From Moringa oleifera (lineage: Eukaryota; Streptophyta; Magnoliopsida; Brassicales; Moringaceae), in contig JAJFZO010000658.1 in assembly GCA_021397835.1 (NCBI GenBank), positions 2,487,501 to 2,551,500 on the forward strand: a stretch of 64,000 nt of DNA, given 5' to 3'. How positions within the stretch are numbered: position 1 is the stretch's first letter; every line of letters starts with the position of its first letter. Below the pieces are notes generated by a model that saw only the letters and a program-made list of their open reading frames with translations, was not told the DNA's origin and did no database searches. Both the position numbers and the translations under genes were made by a program. Of this stretch, positions 36,496-48,600 are shown in pieces.

Positions 36496-39400
36496 ATGGT
36501 AAAGCGAAGTAACAATATAATGGAAGGAAATGAAATTATTCAAGAGAAAAACAAGCTTGGGTCACTGCCTCAACCTGCTGTGACGGTGGCAATAGCTATC
36601 AATGGGAAGACAGAAAGCAAGTATGTTGTTTGGTGGGCATTGGAGAAATTTGTTACTGAGAAGAATGTTGTGTTCAAGTTGTTACATGTTCGCGCAAGGG
36701 TTACGGCTGTACCGACTGCAAGTAAGCTCGTAGCCATTAGAATCAGTGAAATTCTGTGAAAAATTTGGAAAGAAATAGAACATGAAAATGACAGACAATG
36801 AGGTTTGATTGGGTACTGAAATCAGGAATTCTTGTTTGTCCAGTGGGAAATTCTGTCCCTCTTTCACAAGTACGAGATCATGTAGTAGCTGCTCAAAAGA
36901 ATGAACTGGACTGGCAAGCAACTGAAATGCTTCTTCCTTACAAGAAAATGTGTCTTCAGAGAAAGGTATTCCTTTTCTTGTCAATCTTAGTTTTCCATGA
37001 ATCCTGCAGAACTCAGAAATTAAATTTGGTTAATTCTGAATGAAGGTTCAAGTAGAGGTTTTGGTGATTGAATCAGATGATGTAGCAAATGCAACAGCCG
37101 AGGAGGTTTCCAAGCATAGAATCAGCAATCTAGTCATCGGAGCTCCATCTCGCAGCATATTTGCAAGGTAGCAGGCTGACTCAGTTAAACTTGCCTATTT
37201 GGAAGTTTTCTTGTAACTTGCTTGAGTGATATCTGTTTCCATTTGACGAAGATAATTTTTTGTTAGGAAACTGAATAAGCATAGTGTATCCTTGAGAATC
37301 TCAGCCTGCACTCCAAGCTTTTGCACAGTGTATGCTGTTTCAAAAGGAAAATTGTTATCTGTGCGCCCATCTGATCCAGAGACTAATGGAAGCAGTAAAG
37401 ATGATAGCAGTGAGACAAGCTGTTTAACCAACAGTTCATCAAGTCATTCTTCCACCTCGCAAACAGGTAATATTGACTCCAACACAATGAAAAAGATCAA
37501 GAAAGTAAAGGGTATTTACAATTTGATGAATCAAATGCTGTGCTCTGAGTTTTCCAGTTGATTAGCTTTTCTTAAAAATGGGTTTTACATCAGTTCCACA
37601 ACTCATTTGTTGATTCTGCAGACTCGGGTTACATTGCTTCCTACTCTTACTTCTGCTCTCCTTCCCTACCAGTACAAAGATTTCAAGCGCTTTCCACTGT
37701 AAACCATTTGCTTCTTCATAAAAGAGCAAGTTCTGTTGACACCAACAGCTCTGGGATCCTGTCTCTGGATTTTGAGGAAAGGAAGAATGGTCCAAGTTCT
37801 TGTTTGGGCACTCCACAACTTGGACCTGGATTCAGCCAGAGTACTAGTTGGAGAACTGCTCAAGCCCATAACTTCTCATGGATATCAGATCAAGCTTCCA
37901 CATTCTATCCGCTTATTGATTGTTCTTCTGAAAGCCAGGTAGCTTTTCCATTTTCATCGTGTCTGGAAAGCCAAGCATGTTGTTGCTCAAATGACATTTA
38001 GATCTCTTAGCATTAAATGGCGTATATTTTGTTTTCTGACTGTACTTGCAGGTGGATGTGGACTTTGAGCTAGAAAAGCTGAGAATTGAGCTCAGACATT
38101 TTCGAGGAATGTATGCAATGGCTCAAACTGAGGCAATTGATGCTTCTCGAAAGGTTAGGCACCACATACTTGTCTTAATCATGTGCCCTTTTGAGGATCT
38201 TGTACTGAAATTTTGCTCTGGTTGGATTTTTAGCTGAGCAATCTTAGTCAACGTCGATGGGAGCAAGAAATGAAGCTCAAAGAGCTAAAGATAAAGGAGA
38301 AGGAAGCAGAAGAGCTTGCAATGAAGGAGAAGGAGAAATATGAAGCAGCAAAATGGGAGGCTGAATATGTAAAGGAACGTGTTGAAAGAGAAGCTTCACA
38401 AAGGCGAGAAGCAGAGATGAAAGCTGCAGAGGCCGCAAAAGAGAAGGAGAAGCTTGAGAATGCTCTTGGCGGTCCTCTGCAGCTCTACCAGAAATTCACA
38501 TGGGAAGAGATTGTGGCTGCTACCTCATCTTTTTCAGAAAAACTTAAGATTGGAACTGGAGCAAATGGAACTGTCTACAAGTGCAATCTGCATCATACAA
38601 CTGCAGCAGTGAAAGTTCTCCACTCAAAAGAGAACAAAATGACAAAGCAATTCCAGCAGGAGGTATGGTTGTTTTCCAGATACCAAAAGTGTTTCTGCAC
38701 AAGTTCTCTCCATGGATGATCTGATTGTCTGACCTAGCATGTCAAGTTTCTTACTTTTGTTTTCTTCTGGCATTCAGCTTGAAATCTTAAGCAAAATCCG
38801 CCATCCCCATTTGCTTCTTCTTTTGGGTGCGTGTCCTGAACAAGGTTGCTTGGTTTACGAGTATATGGAGAACAGTAGCTTGGAGGAGAGGCTGCTCCAC
38901 ATGAACAATGCCCCATCCATCCCATGGTTTGAGAGGTATCGAATTGCTTGGGAAGTGGCTTCAGCTCTTGTTTTCCTTCACAACTTAAAACCTGCACCAA
39001 TCATCCACCGTGATTTGAAGCCAGCAAACATCCTGCTTGACCACAATTTTGTCAGTAAGATTGGTGACATTGGCCTTTCAACAATGGTTCATTCAGAAAA
39101 ATCTACTATCTGCAAGAACACAGCACCTGTTGGAACACTGTGCTACATAGATCCTGAGTATCAACGAACTGGGCTCATTTCTCTGAAATCTGATGTTTAT
39201 GCTTTTGGGATAGTTATTTTACAGTTACTGACTGGAAAGCCAGCAATGGCACTAACCCACATGGTCGAAACAGCTATCACTGATGATAACTTATCAGAGA
39301 TCTTGGACTCAAAGGCTGGGAGTTGGCCAAATACTGAGACCTGGGAATTAGCTACACTGGGACTGACCTGTGCTGAGCTTAGACGCAAAGACAGGCCTGA

Positions 39401-39783
39401 TCTGAAAAATCAGGTACTTCCTGCATTGGAGAGATTGAAGAAAGTCGCAGACAGGGCACGAAACTCCATTAACAAAACTCAAGTTGCTCCTCCTAATCAC
39501 TTCTTCTGCCCCATACTTAAGGTATATCCTCCACATACTTCACTGAATTCTTCATAGATTCCTTGTTTTAATTCTACATTTTTGCTTGTTTTTCTTACAG
39601 GATATCATGAATGATCCTTGTGTTGCTTCAGATGGGTACACTTATGACCGCAAAGCAATCGAGAATTGGCTTGAAGAAAACGATAAATCACCTGTTACAA
39701 ACTTACCATTGCCAAATAAGAACCTTTTAAACGATTGCACACTTCTCTTTGCCATTACCGAGTGGAAGTCCAAAAAACGTTAG
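36496..39783 (+). CDS. USP / protein kinase / U-box protein (PUB, class of At5g61550), intact copy B
   Basis: Predicted E3 ubiquitin ligase with a kinase domain, 814 aa in nine exons: 36496-36721, 36844-36965, 37046-37167, 37267-37466, 37622-37938, 38052-38153, 38234-38662, 38778-39521, 39601-39783. Residues about 26-170 are a universal-stress-protein-like domain (VTVAIAINGKTESKYVVWWA). Ser-rich linker at 180-250. Charged coiled coil at about 364-445 (KELKIKEKEAEELAMKEKEK). Kinase from FTWEEI (451): glycine loop GTGANGTVYK, Lys490 in AAVKVL, HRDLKPAN with Asp585, and GDIG with Asp603 in place of DFG, a variant usual in this plant family. The U-box (about 748-814) has FFCPILKDIMNDPCVASDGYTYDR and ends SKKR. 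Every join is in phase and no lesion is seen, unlike copies A, C and D. From memory the syntenic Arabidopsis gene follows the asparaginase directly; here ceramide kinase and Derlin intervene. Confidence 0.93.
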
Positions 39784-40179
39784 TATCTTGGTCTGCATTC
39801 ATCGTTCTCTGGTTTAAGTAACACGGAGTACAATTACCCAAAAATTGAGTGATCGGTACACTGGTTTTTGATGTTGGCTGGCTTTCTTTTCCCGATCGGA
39901 AAGCTGGAGATGCAAGTGTGAGAAAATGCAATTGTACGCAAAACCGAAACTATAAGAACAATCTTGTTCTGTTGAAGATGGATCGAGAGTTAAAATATCT
40001 TTATGATTGAAATATTTAAAATAATTTAAATAAATTTTATATTTTTAATTTATTTTTAAAATTTAAGTAATTTTTAATGCAGGAATTTATTTTATAAATT
40101 TATATATATATTAAAATTTTTTAATATTTAAAAAATTTAAATTTTTTACAATAATTTAAATATTTTTATAGAAAGTTTG

Positions 40180-41695
40180 TGCTTTCGGCGGCAGTGTTGC
40201 AGGTTGCTCTTTGGAGTAGTTTCGCTTTACCAGTGTGAATTTTGATGGGGCGCGGCAGAAAGCAACGTCAACACCGGGTTTTCCCCACAAAGTGATGACT
40301 AAGGAGATTGGGCGAGAAGGTTGTGCTTTCGGCGGCGAAGAGGATGGGAAAGTTTTGGCTAAGGAGCGCGAGTTGGAAATAAAGGTTGAGGGGAATTCGT
40401 TTCGTCCTTTGTAATTTCTTTGACATTGATGGCACATTAAAGCTGTTTTGCAATTCACAGAAGAAGTCAAAATACTGTTTTGAAATTAACTTTTTTTTTT
40501 AATTTACGTTGGTTTTTATATCATTATTTTCTTACAATGCCTTAAATGTTTTCTGTAGTTCCGTTTAATTTGGATTTGGTGAAAATGTTGAAGATGATCT
40601 CTAGAATCCATAGAGATAACATTTAAAAAGCGAAGATCAAGGGTTTTATGAGTGGCCTCCGACTAGCGATCTTTCCTCTTGCTTGAACCATCTTCCCCAC
40701 TACTTCCGTCTTTGGAGCTCCCTCTTGGAAACCCTTAATCTTCTCTCGCCAAATCATGGTTTTCATGAGCTACATTTTTTTTTCCTCCATATTTTTACTT
40801 TTTAAAATTTTTTTCTTTTTTTTAGGTTTTGAAGTTCATCTTTAATATTTCTACTAAATCCACCGAATTAGATGAATTTAAAACAATAATTACGGCATTA
40901 TGGAAAAGTAATGACATAAACGAAGTAATTTCAGACACTATATTTTGGTATCGTCTGTGGATTGTTGGAATAGTCTTTTGTGTGCCATTATTGTCAAAGA
41001 AATGATAAAAGATGTAACAAGAAGCATTTTTGCATCCCTCTCTGCCTAGTTGTTATACATTTGATGAAAGAAAAAGAAATTGTTGATTCATGTCTGGTAT
41101 GTTATAATAATTATATAATTATAATTATAATTATAATTATACAGCATACTTGCTTCTAGACGTAAAGACCAAAGATTTTAAGAATTTTGATTTTTTTATT
41201 AGTAAGATTTAATATTTCAAGTATTTGCTACAAATACTTCTTGAACATTATGGTAAAGTGATTAATGCTGCAGCTTGAAGGTACAAAATGCAAATTATAG
41301 TAAAGATGAATGCTTGTTCAAAAACGAATTTTGATTAAACGTGTGTTAAAGGAGGTGGATAATGGAATTAACATTTTTACGAATCCTGTATGACACTCGC
41401 GCACTAAACACATGGAAGTTAAACATCACTTTTTGCGTGATCATATAAAAAACAGAAATATTGTTTTAGAATTTGTGGTTATGGATGATCAATTAGCTGA
41501 TATCTTTATTAAGCCATTAGGAGAGGATAAGTTTACTAAAATTAAGAGAGTTAGGCATGAGAAGTCTAAATTTAGACATGACAGCATCAAAGTTAATCAC
41601 AACATGACTTTATAACCTTTGTGTCATAATATGTTATATGCCTCTTTGTTTGATTACATACTATGTTTTAGTGATAAAATTGTTTGAATTGTATT
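40180..41695 (+). mobile_element. Repeat block X1: degenerate Ty1-copia 3' relic with partial inverted repeat
   Basis: Downstream of kinase copy B. From 40225 there is a coding-looking stretch (IGREG, AKERELEIKVEG) shared with 55810-55960 but unidentified. 40415-40540 and 40930-41290 correspond to the two arms of the large inverted repeat at 61.37-62.19 kb. 41405-41615 encodes a recognisable copia RNase H C-terminus (EVKHHFLRDHIKNRNIVLEF, DQLADIFIKPLGEDKF). No protease, integrase or reverse transcriptase is present in this block, so it is non-autonomous and dead. Confidence 0.75.
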
Positions 41696-42025
41696 GATTG
41701 CATATTTTGTAATCTTGCTGCTCGATAACTTATGTTTCCCCTGTGAACAACTGGGTGTTGAATGTTGTGATCAGGATCTCTTTATGGATAGCCTTTTGTA
41801 AAATCCATTTGCTCAAAATGGCAGGTATTGATTTTGTCGAGATGCCATTTCAAAGAGTGAAAAGTATCACGGATGGGCCCTAAACGTTATGATTATGCAA
41901 GAACAAAATTGTTTTTAAGACACAGGTAAGCTCATAAAATGGACCTCATATATTCTTAAATAAGTCTCCATACCTTTAGAACCTACTCAAAGTGTTTGTC
42001 ATTGATTCTTGCTTGGTTTTCCTAT
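41696..42025 (+). pseudogene. Ceramide kinase fragment 1 (exon 10 with flanking introns)
   Basis: Matches 27130-27440 of the intact gene: end of intron 9, exon 10 equivalent at about 41824-41930 (ATGCCATTTCAAAGAGTGAAAAG, GGATGGGCCCTAAACG, TTTTTAAGACACAG), and the start of intron 10. The frame is broken by small deletions. It is joined directly to copia relic X1, and the same junction occurs at 56840. It shares the CCTAAA change with fragment 2. Confidence 0.82.
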
Positions 42026-43500
42026 CTTGATGCTAATGATTTGTGGGAAGCTGTTCAACAAATATGTAAAGTGAAGTTTTACCCTTGTCAGACAATCAAA
42101 CTCTTGCACAAATCAAAAATCAAAAGGAGAAGAGTTAAAGCAAATCAAAAGCAAGAGTAGAAGAATAATATAGCACAACCAAGAAAATTTGGGATTTTTT
42201 GAAGTATGAGTACGAAGGAAATGAAAAGGACAAAGGGATGCAAGTGCTGACCTAGAATTTTAGATGCAAAAAATGAAAGAATCAGAAACGATTAGGGAAT
42301 GTTCTGATAGACTTCTTAGTATTGTTAACAGAGGACCTTACTCTTTATCTCTCTGAGGTTAGTGATGAAATACTTGTGGTATCCCTTATGTTGATGATTT
42401 GCTTGTTACAAGTAGTATGAAGCAGATTGACACTTTTAAAAAAGAAATGAAGATGTATTTGAAATGATTGATCTTGGAAAGATGACATTCTTCCTTGGCA
42501 TGGAAGTTTAACAAAAGCAGAAAGATACCTTTATATGTCAGCTCAAATATGCCAAGGAATTCTAAAAAAATTCAAGATGGAGGAGTACAAGCCAACTGCA
42601 ACCCCAATGAATCAAAAGGAGAAGTTTTATGAAGAAGAAGATGGTGCTGCGAAGGTTGGTGAAAGGCTGTAGAGCCTTAGGCTGCTTGATGTACCTGATT
42701 GCAACCATACTAGATATTATGAATGCTGTAAGTCTACTCTTAAGCTACATGCATTGTGATAGTGAAATTCATTTTCAAGCAGCAAAAAGAATTGTTGTTA
42801 GGTATATCAACGGTACAATTGACTACGGTTTGAGGTCCTTTCAAGTTAAAAATTTCACTTTCCATCATTATTTTGGTAGTGATTGGGCATATTGTGTTGA
42901 TGACATGAGAAGTACTTCAGGTACTGTTTTATATTTGGTTCTGTTATTTTCTCACAGTGTTCTAAGAATTAAGAAATCATATCTCAATTCACAGCAGAAA
43001 CAGACTATGTAGTTTGTTGCTGCTGTTGTGAATCAAACTCTCTGGATTAGAAAATTGATGGCAGATGTGCATGTGGAGCAAAAGGAAAGCATACAGACAC
43101 TTGTAGACAACAAAGCTGCAATTTCAATTGCAAATGATTCAGCCATTGATCACAAAACAAAGCACTTCAAGTTGAAACTCCATTTCCCAAGAGAGATACA
43201 AAGAGAAGGAGAATGCAGCTGGTTTACTGCAAAACAGAAAATCGAAATGGTGACATCCCAATGAAGGCACTTCCCAAGGCCAGGTATGAGTTCTTGAGAC
43301 AAAGGCTTGGAGTCTGCAGCCCCAGAGCAAAGGAGGAGTGTTGAATAACATGCCATACAAGCTGCTGACATGGAATTGAAGTTGTCAAATTTCTGTTAGC
43401 CTGATTATTCTTCTCCACAGCTTTCTCTCATCTTTAGTCTTCGGTTTCTAAGTAACCAACAGATCTGGATTATCTAATATGGTCTCATGAATACATGGAC
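42026..43500 (+). mobile_element. Ty1-copia retrotransposon remnant, internally deleted
   Basis: Gag-like start near 42035 (DANDLWEAVQQ), running with frameshifts to about 42350; then a jump straight into the end of reverse transcriptase (YVDDLLVTS-like at 42378, DLGKMTFFLGME), and RNase H-type sequence (YLIATILDIMNAVSLLLSYM, GSDWAYCVDDMRSTSG, VDNKAAISIANDSA) to about 43260. A polypurine tract AGCAAAGGAGGAG (43326-43338) is followed by TGTTGAATAACATG, the likely start of the 3' LTR at 43339; the LTR end is not found. Protease, integrase and most of the reverse transcriptase are missing and several stops and frameshifts occur. It appears to have landed in the ceramide kinase fragment. Confidence 0.82.
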
Positions 43501-43504
43501 TGGT

Positions 43505-45300
43505 TTTATAACTTGCATGGAGCACTTATTCTGTGTTTGCATAATGAAAATTGAATTACTGGTCCCTAGGAAATAAGTTTGGAAATGCTAAATGACTGCA
43601 ATCATGGTAACCAAGTTTTACACTATTTTTGAGCACCTGTAAACAGAGTTATTTAGTTTCATGGGAACACATGTTGAATATGCAGTGGTTCTAGTGTATT
43701 TCCTTTTAATAGCAAGCAGTCCTTATTGATTATATTTTATTATATTAATAATCATTGATGTGTCTTTTATGGAATCTGTGGAACAGGTTTCTTTTTTTTA
43801 GGTTCACTTGTGCTCTTTGTTGTTTGACCTATGCTGTCACCTCACCACCGCGGCATGAGAAGGCTCGTGGCTTCTTTTCTTCCTCAGGTATGATTAATTC
43901 TTTGCTAGTTTACATATTTCCTTTATGTCTCTCTATTGGTTTTTTGCGCACAATGATGATGTTTAATACTGGATAGTGCATGTGATGTTTAATACTGAAT
44001 AGTGCATAAATCGACATGAATGCTCAATTTTTATCAGACTGGCTTAAGTTTGGCTAGTGTACGGGTTTGTGGAGACTAACACCTTTAAGATGGTGAGCAT
44101 CTTTCAGGTGGCAAAACAGACAGCAAAAGAGTAAGACTATTTTGACTGATGTAGAACAGTGGCAGAAGGTACAGATTTTCTGTTGTTTCTATCAAGAGTA
44201 ACTTCTATTTTCTACTATCTTGCATGCAATTGCGTCTTTCTGAATTATTTTTTTCTTCTAATTTATTCTCAGGGAGTTGTCAGCACTTATGGTAAGTTTC
44301 TTGAGGTTTGAGCATTCCACTCACTGGTTGGATGATTATTAAGGGTGATATCCTCTTTTTTGTCCTCTTCCTTTTCTCTTTGCCTTTTCCTCAGAAGGTT
44401 TGATCTCAACAGTAGTATCTTATCTTAATTCTTTTGCCCAAGTGGTGAAGGCTTGGTTAAACTAGGCATAGTTAACTGCAATGGATATTTCTTTTTGCTG
44501 TACTTTTCCCATCTTGGATTTTGATGGTGATATCTGCTTATCTGGTGAAGTTGTTATGATTAAAGTCTGCATTCTGAAACGCCTTGGCTTTCCTAGTTTC
44601 ATTGCAAGCACGGTCTCTTAATTTTGTTTTCCTTATGAAAGTGCAATTCAATCATATTAGCCAGTCTAGTTGTAGAGAAATACTGGAAAAATGAAACAAA
44701 ATCAGATGAACTTGAATAGAGGAACTATTCTTATTTTCTTTTAATCTTTCTTATCTCTGCAGAGGAAAGCCCAGATTTAAATGCTTCCTCCTCCTCCCTT
44801 CCCTTGGATGACATGCCCATAGATTTTGGTGCAATTGAGGTTTTCCAGTGCCTGATAGAACATCACAATGCAATTTTCTCATACGGATACGGGACTACAG
44901 AGAGGATCTTTATTGGCCCGGGACACTAAGAATTCGTTGAGTTGGACAGTCTAGCTTATCATTTCATAAGATTGAATTCTAAGCTCCGTAAAGATGGCTG
45001 GTAACCATTAACCATTTACAGTTATCTTCTTAGTCGAACCTGGAAGATTGGATTGGAAGTGTTTCTGTACGTTTTAGTCATTAGGGAGTCCTACAAAGAA
45101 TATAGGTATCTTATCAAACCTGATTTTCCCATCATTTATCTGTTTTGGGAAATGAATCCCTTGGATGGTGCAATAAGATGCGCAATCTTTCGATGACACT
45201 TGCCAAGGAATGCCTGTTTGGTTTGCATTCTCAGTAAATGTAGTTGGGATAAGGGTTTCACATTCCCTTCCCCTAATCATTCCCTTGATTTCTCTCTCTC
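43505..45300 (+). pseudogene. RhoGAP pseudogene with introns, internal deletions
   Basis: Collinear with 12885-17290 of the intact gene. Exon 1 equivalent at about 43829-43888 (CCTCACCACCGCGGCATGAGAAGGCTCGTGGCTTC region) has lost bases after the ATG. Exon 2 is deleted (junction about 43955). Exons 3 and 4 remain at 44108-44168 and 44274-44292, exon 3 with a frameshift. Exons 5 to 8 are deleted (junction about 44605). The exon 9 equivalent lies at 44763-44930 (LPLDDMPIDFGAIEVFQCLIEHHNAIF). The 3' flank continues to about 45300. Retained introns show DNA-level duplication, not retroposition. A 26-bp tandem duplication lies at 43957-44009. Confidence 0.9.
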
Positions 45301-45699
45301 TTTTCTATAGGAGTTGGGTTGTCAGTAGAGTCAGCAGATGCTCCATTTGTAGAGATAATTGGAAATACCAGTTGAAAAGGAAGCTAAATTATTTACTCAA
45401 GCATTATCAGAGCCTGGGAAGCTTGGGAGCACACTAATGAATTTGAATACATATCAATCCCATTTTCATTACCTCTACAGCTCTACCCAATATCCCTAAA
45501 TTTGTGATGAAATACTAAGTTCACAGAAAACTAGAGATCTCGGTATCGGTCGTATCCTTCATTCTCACCTGCATATTCAAATAAATTTTCTTAATAATAA
45601 TTACCCAAACTATTTCTTTTGCTCAAAATAACATGAAAGCAAGATATTTGAAGGTCCCACAGAATTGAGAATTGCTCGTAACCAAATTTAGACACAAAA
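45301..45699. other. Spacer and 3' flank of the minus-strand gene
   Basis: No gene seen. It holds the convergent 3' ends of the RhoGAP pseudogene (plus) and the unknown plastid protein gene (minus). Confidence 0.45.
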
Positions 45700-48600
45700 T
45701 TAGCATAAACGCACCAAATCCAGAGCTTCTGCTGCACTTCTATGACAATCTTCGCCACAAACCCTAACAAACATTTTCATTAGAAACTTCCTCTCTTCCA
45801 ACTTCATCAGTTTCTCCAGACCTCGTGCAACCATTTCCATCTCAGGCTGTGGAAACAAATCCATAAAGATCAATGAAACAAGCACAGCAGATTTTCTGCT
45901 ATAAAACAAGAGAAGAATGAGTCAAATGAAACTCATATAGCAGGCTCAGATGTATCACAAGCTGTCATAAATCAATGGCAACAACCAATCATAAGCCAGC
46001 TTCAAATACCAGGAAAACATAGCTAGAATTGGCAGTCATGAGATGGTTAAGAGAAAAATGAGGTTGAGCATAAGCAAACCAGCTGAGAGTCATAACAAAG
46101 ATGAACAAGGTTTTCTTTTGTTTCTTCTCTTTTGTTTCTTCTAAAAATGTATAAACAAAGATGGACTAACAGAAGAATAAACAAGGAGATTCCACCTCTG
46201 AAAACTTTCTGAGATTAAATTATGAAAATGGATAAGCATATGCATATCTACATATAATATACAATGTATAAAAACAAAATCTAAATTTGGCACACTAATT
46301 TAAATAAATAAAATAAAACACACATACAGAGGACTCTTCAGGAGGAAATACACGATGAACAACACATATTTTTGACAGCTCTGATACTGCTTCAATATTT
46401 TTACCTTGCATTTCCAAAGCCTGCAGCAAAATAGATACCATGTAAGTCATAGACCCACGACAATTTTGCTCCAGACAGTCAACAATTCCAAACTCCAGAA
46501 AAAATGCAAGAAATATGCAAAGTTTTCTCTTAGGCTATAGATTGCTGCAAAAGTTAACAATTATAAGCGAATTCTATAAATTAGTAAATCCTGTGATTTC
46601 ACAGAATTGACACTCCCTATTGTGAGATAGAAAAATGCAAATCCATCAGTTTGGACCTATTTCCAATTCACTTCTGCTGTCGTATTTTTTTCTGGTTGAA
46701 ATGATGTTCCCAAAGCCTATAAACCAATAGGAAGTGAATATGATAAACATTAGTAGACATCAGAATAAGAGTCTGATAGATGACCCAAGCCTGAAGAAAA
46801 CATGATCGCGTGCGTGCAGCAACAGCTGCTGACACCATTCTTGCCGCATGAATGTTTTCAAGTCCAATGTTCTCAGCAAGTCCAGCAATAAACTCTCGAG
46901 CATCTTCATCATCAATCTGTACAGAGGTAGACTGACATGGTGCCCTGCAGAGTTAGTAAATAAGTTAAAACTACAGGATAAAATCCAGCAAAAATAAAAG
47001 AAAGACTGTTGATTAGAAGTCGAAAGGTCTGATTAAGCAAGAGTACCTGCTGCAAACATTTAAGATGAAGTCAACAGAAGTACGATAAAAGGAGTCCCGT
47101 GTGTTTGTTGGATCAATGGAGACTCCTACTCCAGCTGTCCTGCATACTCTACGTAGCTGCTCACCATAGAGGTAAAAGCAAATTATTTTTGCAGACTAAA
47201 AATGTCAAAAGTAACTCTAATATGGATGCCAATTTTAGCAGAGTTTACGTCATCAACTGTAATGCATTGAATGAGTTCAATAAGGACTAACAAAAACCAA
47301 AAAGGATATAAGATTTAGACTGCAACATTATCAACTAACAACAGGATCTTATTGTTATAAACAATTAATTAAGCTACAGAAACCCGAAGAGGAGAAGAAG
47401 AATGACAAAAGACATGTTAAAGAATGAAGCAAGCACCTTCATAACATATCGACTATGACGAACAGATAATTCTACAAACAAAACTAATTAAACTGCATCA
47501 TCAATAAACCTAAAGGAATCTCTCCCTCCAACTGAGGTTTCTCCTTGACTTTTCAATGGTGCACCAAGTCATGGATTAAATAAGCACATACCTTTGTTCA
47601 CACAAGTTATTAAAATTCGTACATCTGGCGTGGAAAACCCAGGTCCCAAACTCTCCCCATACAAAAGGTAGTGCATCTTGACCAACAAATTCTTGTCATA
47701 AGTAAGACTTACGAAAGCACCAACCAAATGCCATCCTAGTACAAGTACAGTTAGTTATAAGACACGAAGTTGACACAATCTACGAATTCCTCTTCATCTA
47801 CCAAAAAAAAAAAAGAAAAAGAGAACCTAAAAACCAACAATTGTATGTAGCCATTTGTCTTTAACCTAGATGTGGGGAATTCTGTCCAATCATAAGTATT
47901 TCTGTTTCTCTCTCTCTCTCTCTCTCGCTCTCTCTCTCTCTCTCAAAACATCCCAAAAATAAAAGAAAAAAATCAATAATAGAATCGCTGGAAACGGTAA
48001 TGTTTATCACCGAAATCTTGATCATGCCCAAATCTCACTACCTATAGATAGCCTAGACTTGTGAGTGTCATCTTCACTAATTATCTACAGATGATTGTCT
48101 CTTAATGATTTTTACGATCTTGACCAACAAATTAAATGATCTAAGATGATGAACCTGAAGACATAAGAAATCAAACACTTTCCCTCAGCTAAAACATGAT
48201 TAAATCTGTTTGTATGTCCATGCACAAATACATTAAAAAAACCAAAAAAAAAAAAAAAAACTAAGCATGCAAGCTGAACCAATTTTGCAATATTTCAAAG
48301 AACAGTAGTTTAGTTTATAAAAGCTTCTGTCAAGTAATTAGAAAGAAAAGAATAAACATCGATGAATTACTTTCCGTTTAGGCAACATTGGCTCTATCAT
48401 AGCTTTCTCTACTCAATTGAACAACCGCCTAAATGCAATGAGACATGTGACTTAGATCAAAGTTGAAATGAGTCAATAGACTGGCCTGCTAAAATGGTAA
48501 CAGATTAACGACATATTAATCATACACTCAACCGAATCCAATTCTACATAACATTGATGACAATTTCATTAGGCTAAAATCAAATCACTACATGTGACTG

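Noticed and set aside
40156..40470. 104-codon minus-strand frame in block X1
   Set aside because: It crosses two differently related repeat segments and is not kept in X2; similarity between copies is better explained on the plus strand or as non-coding.
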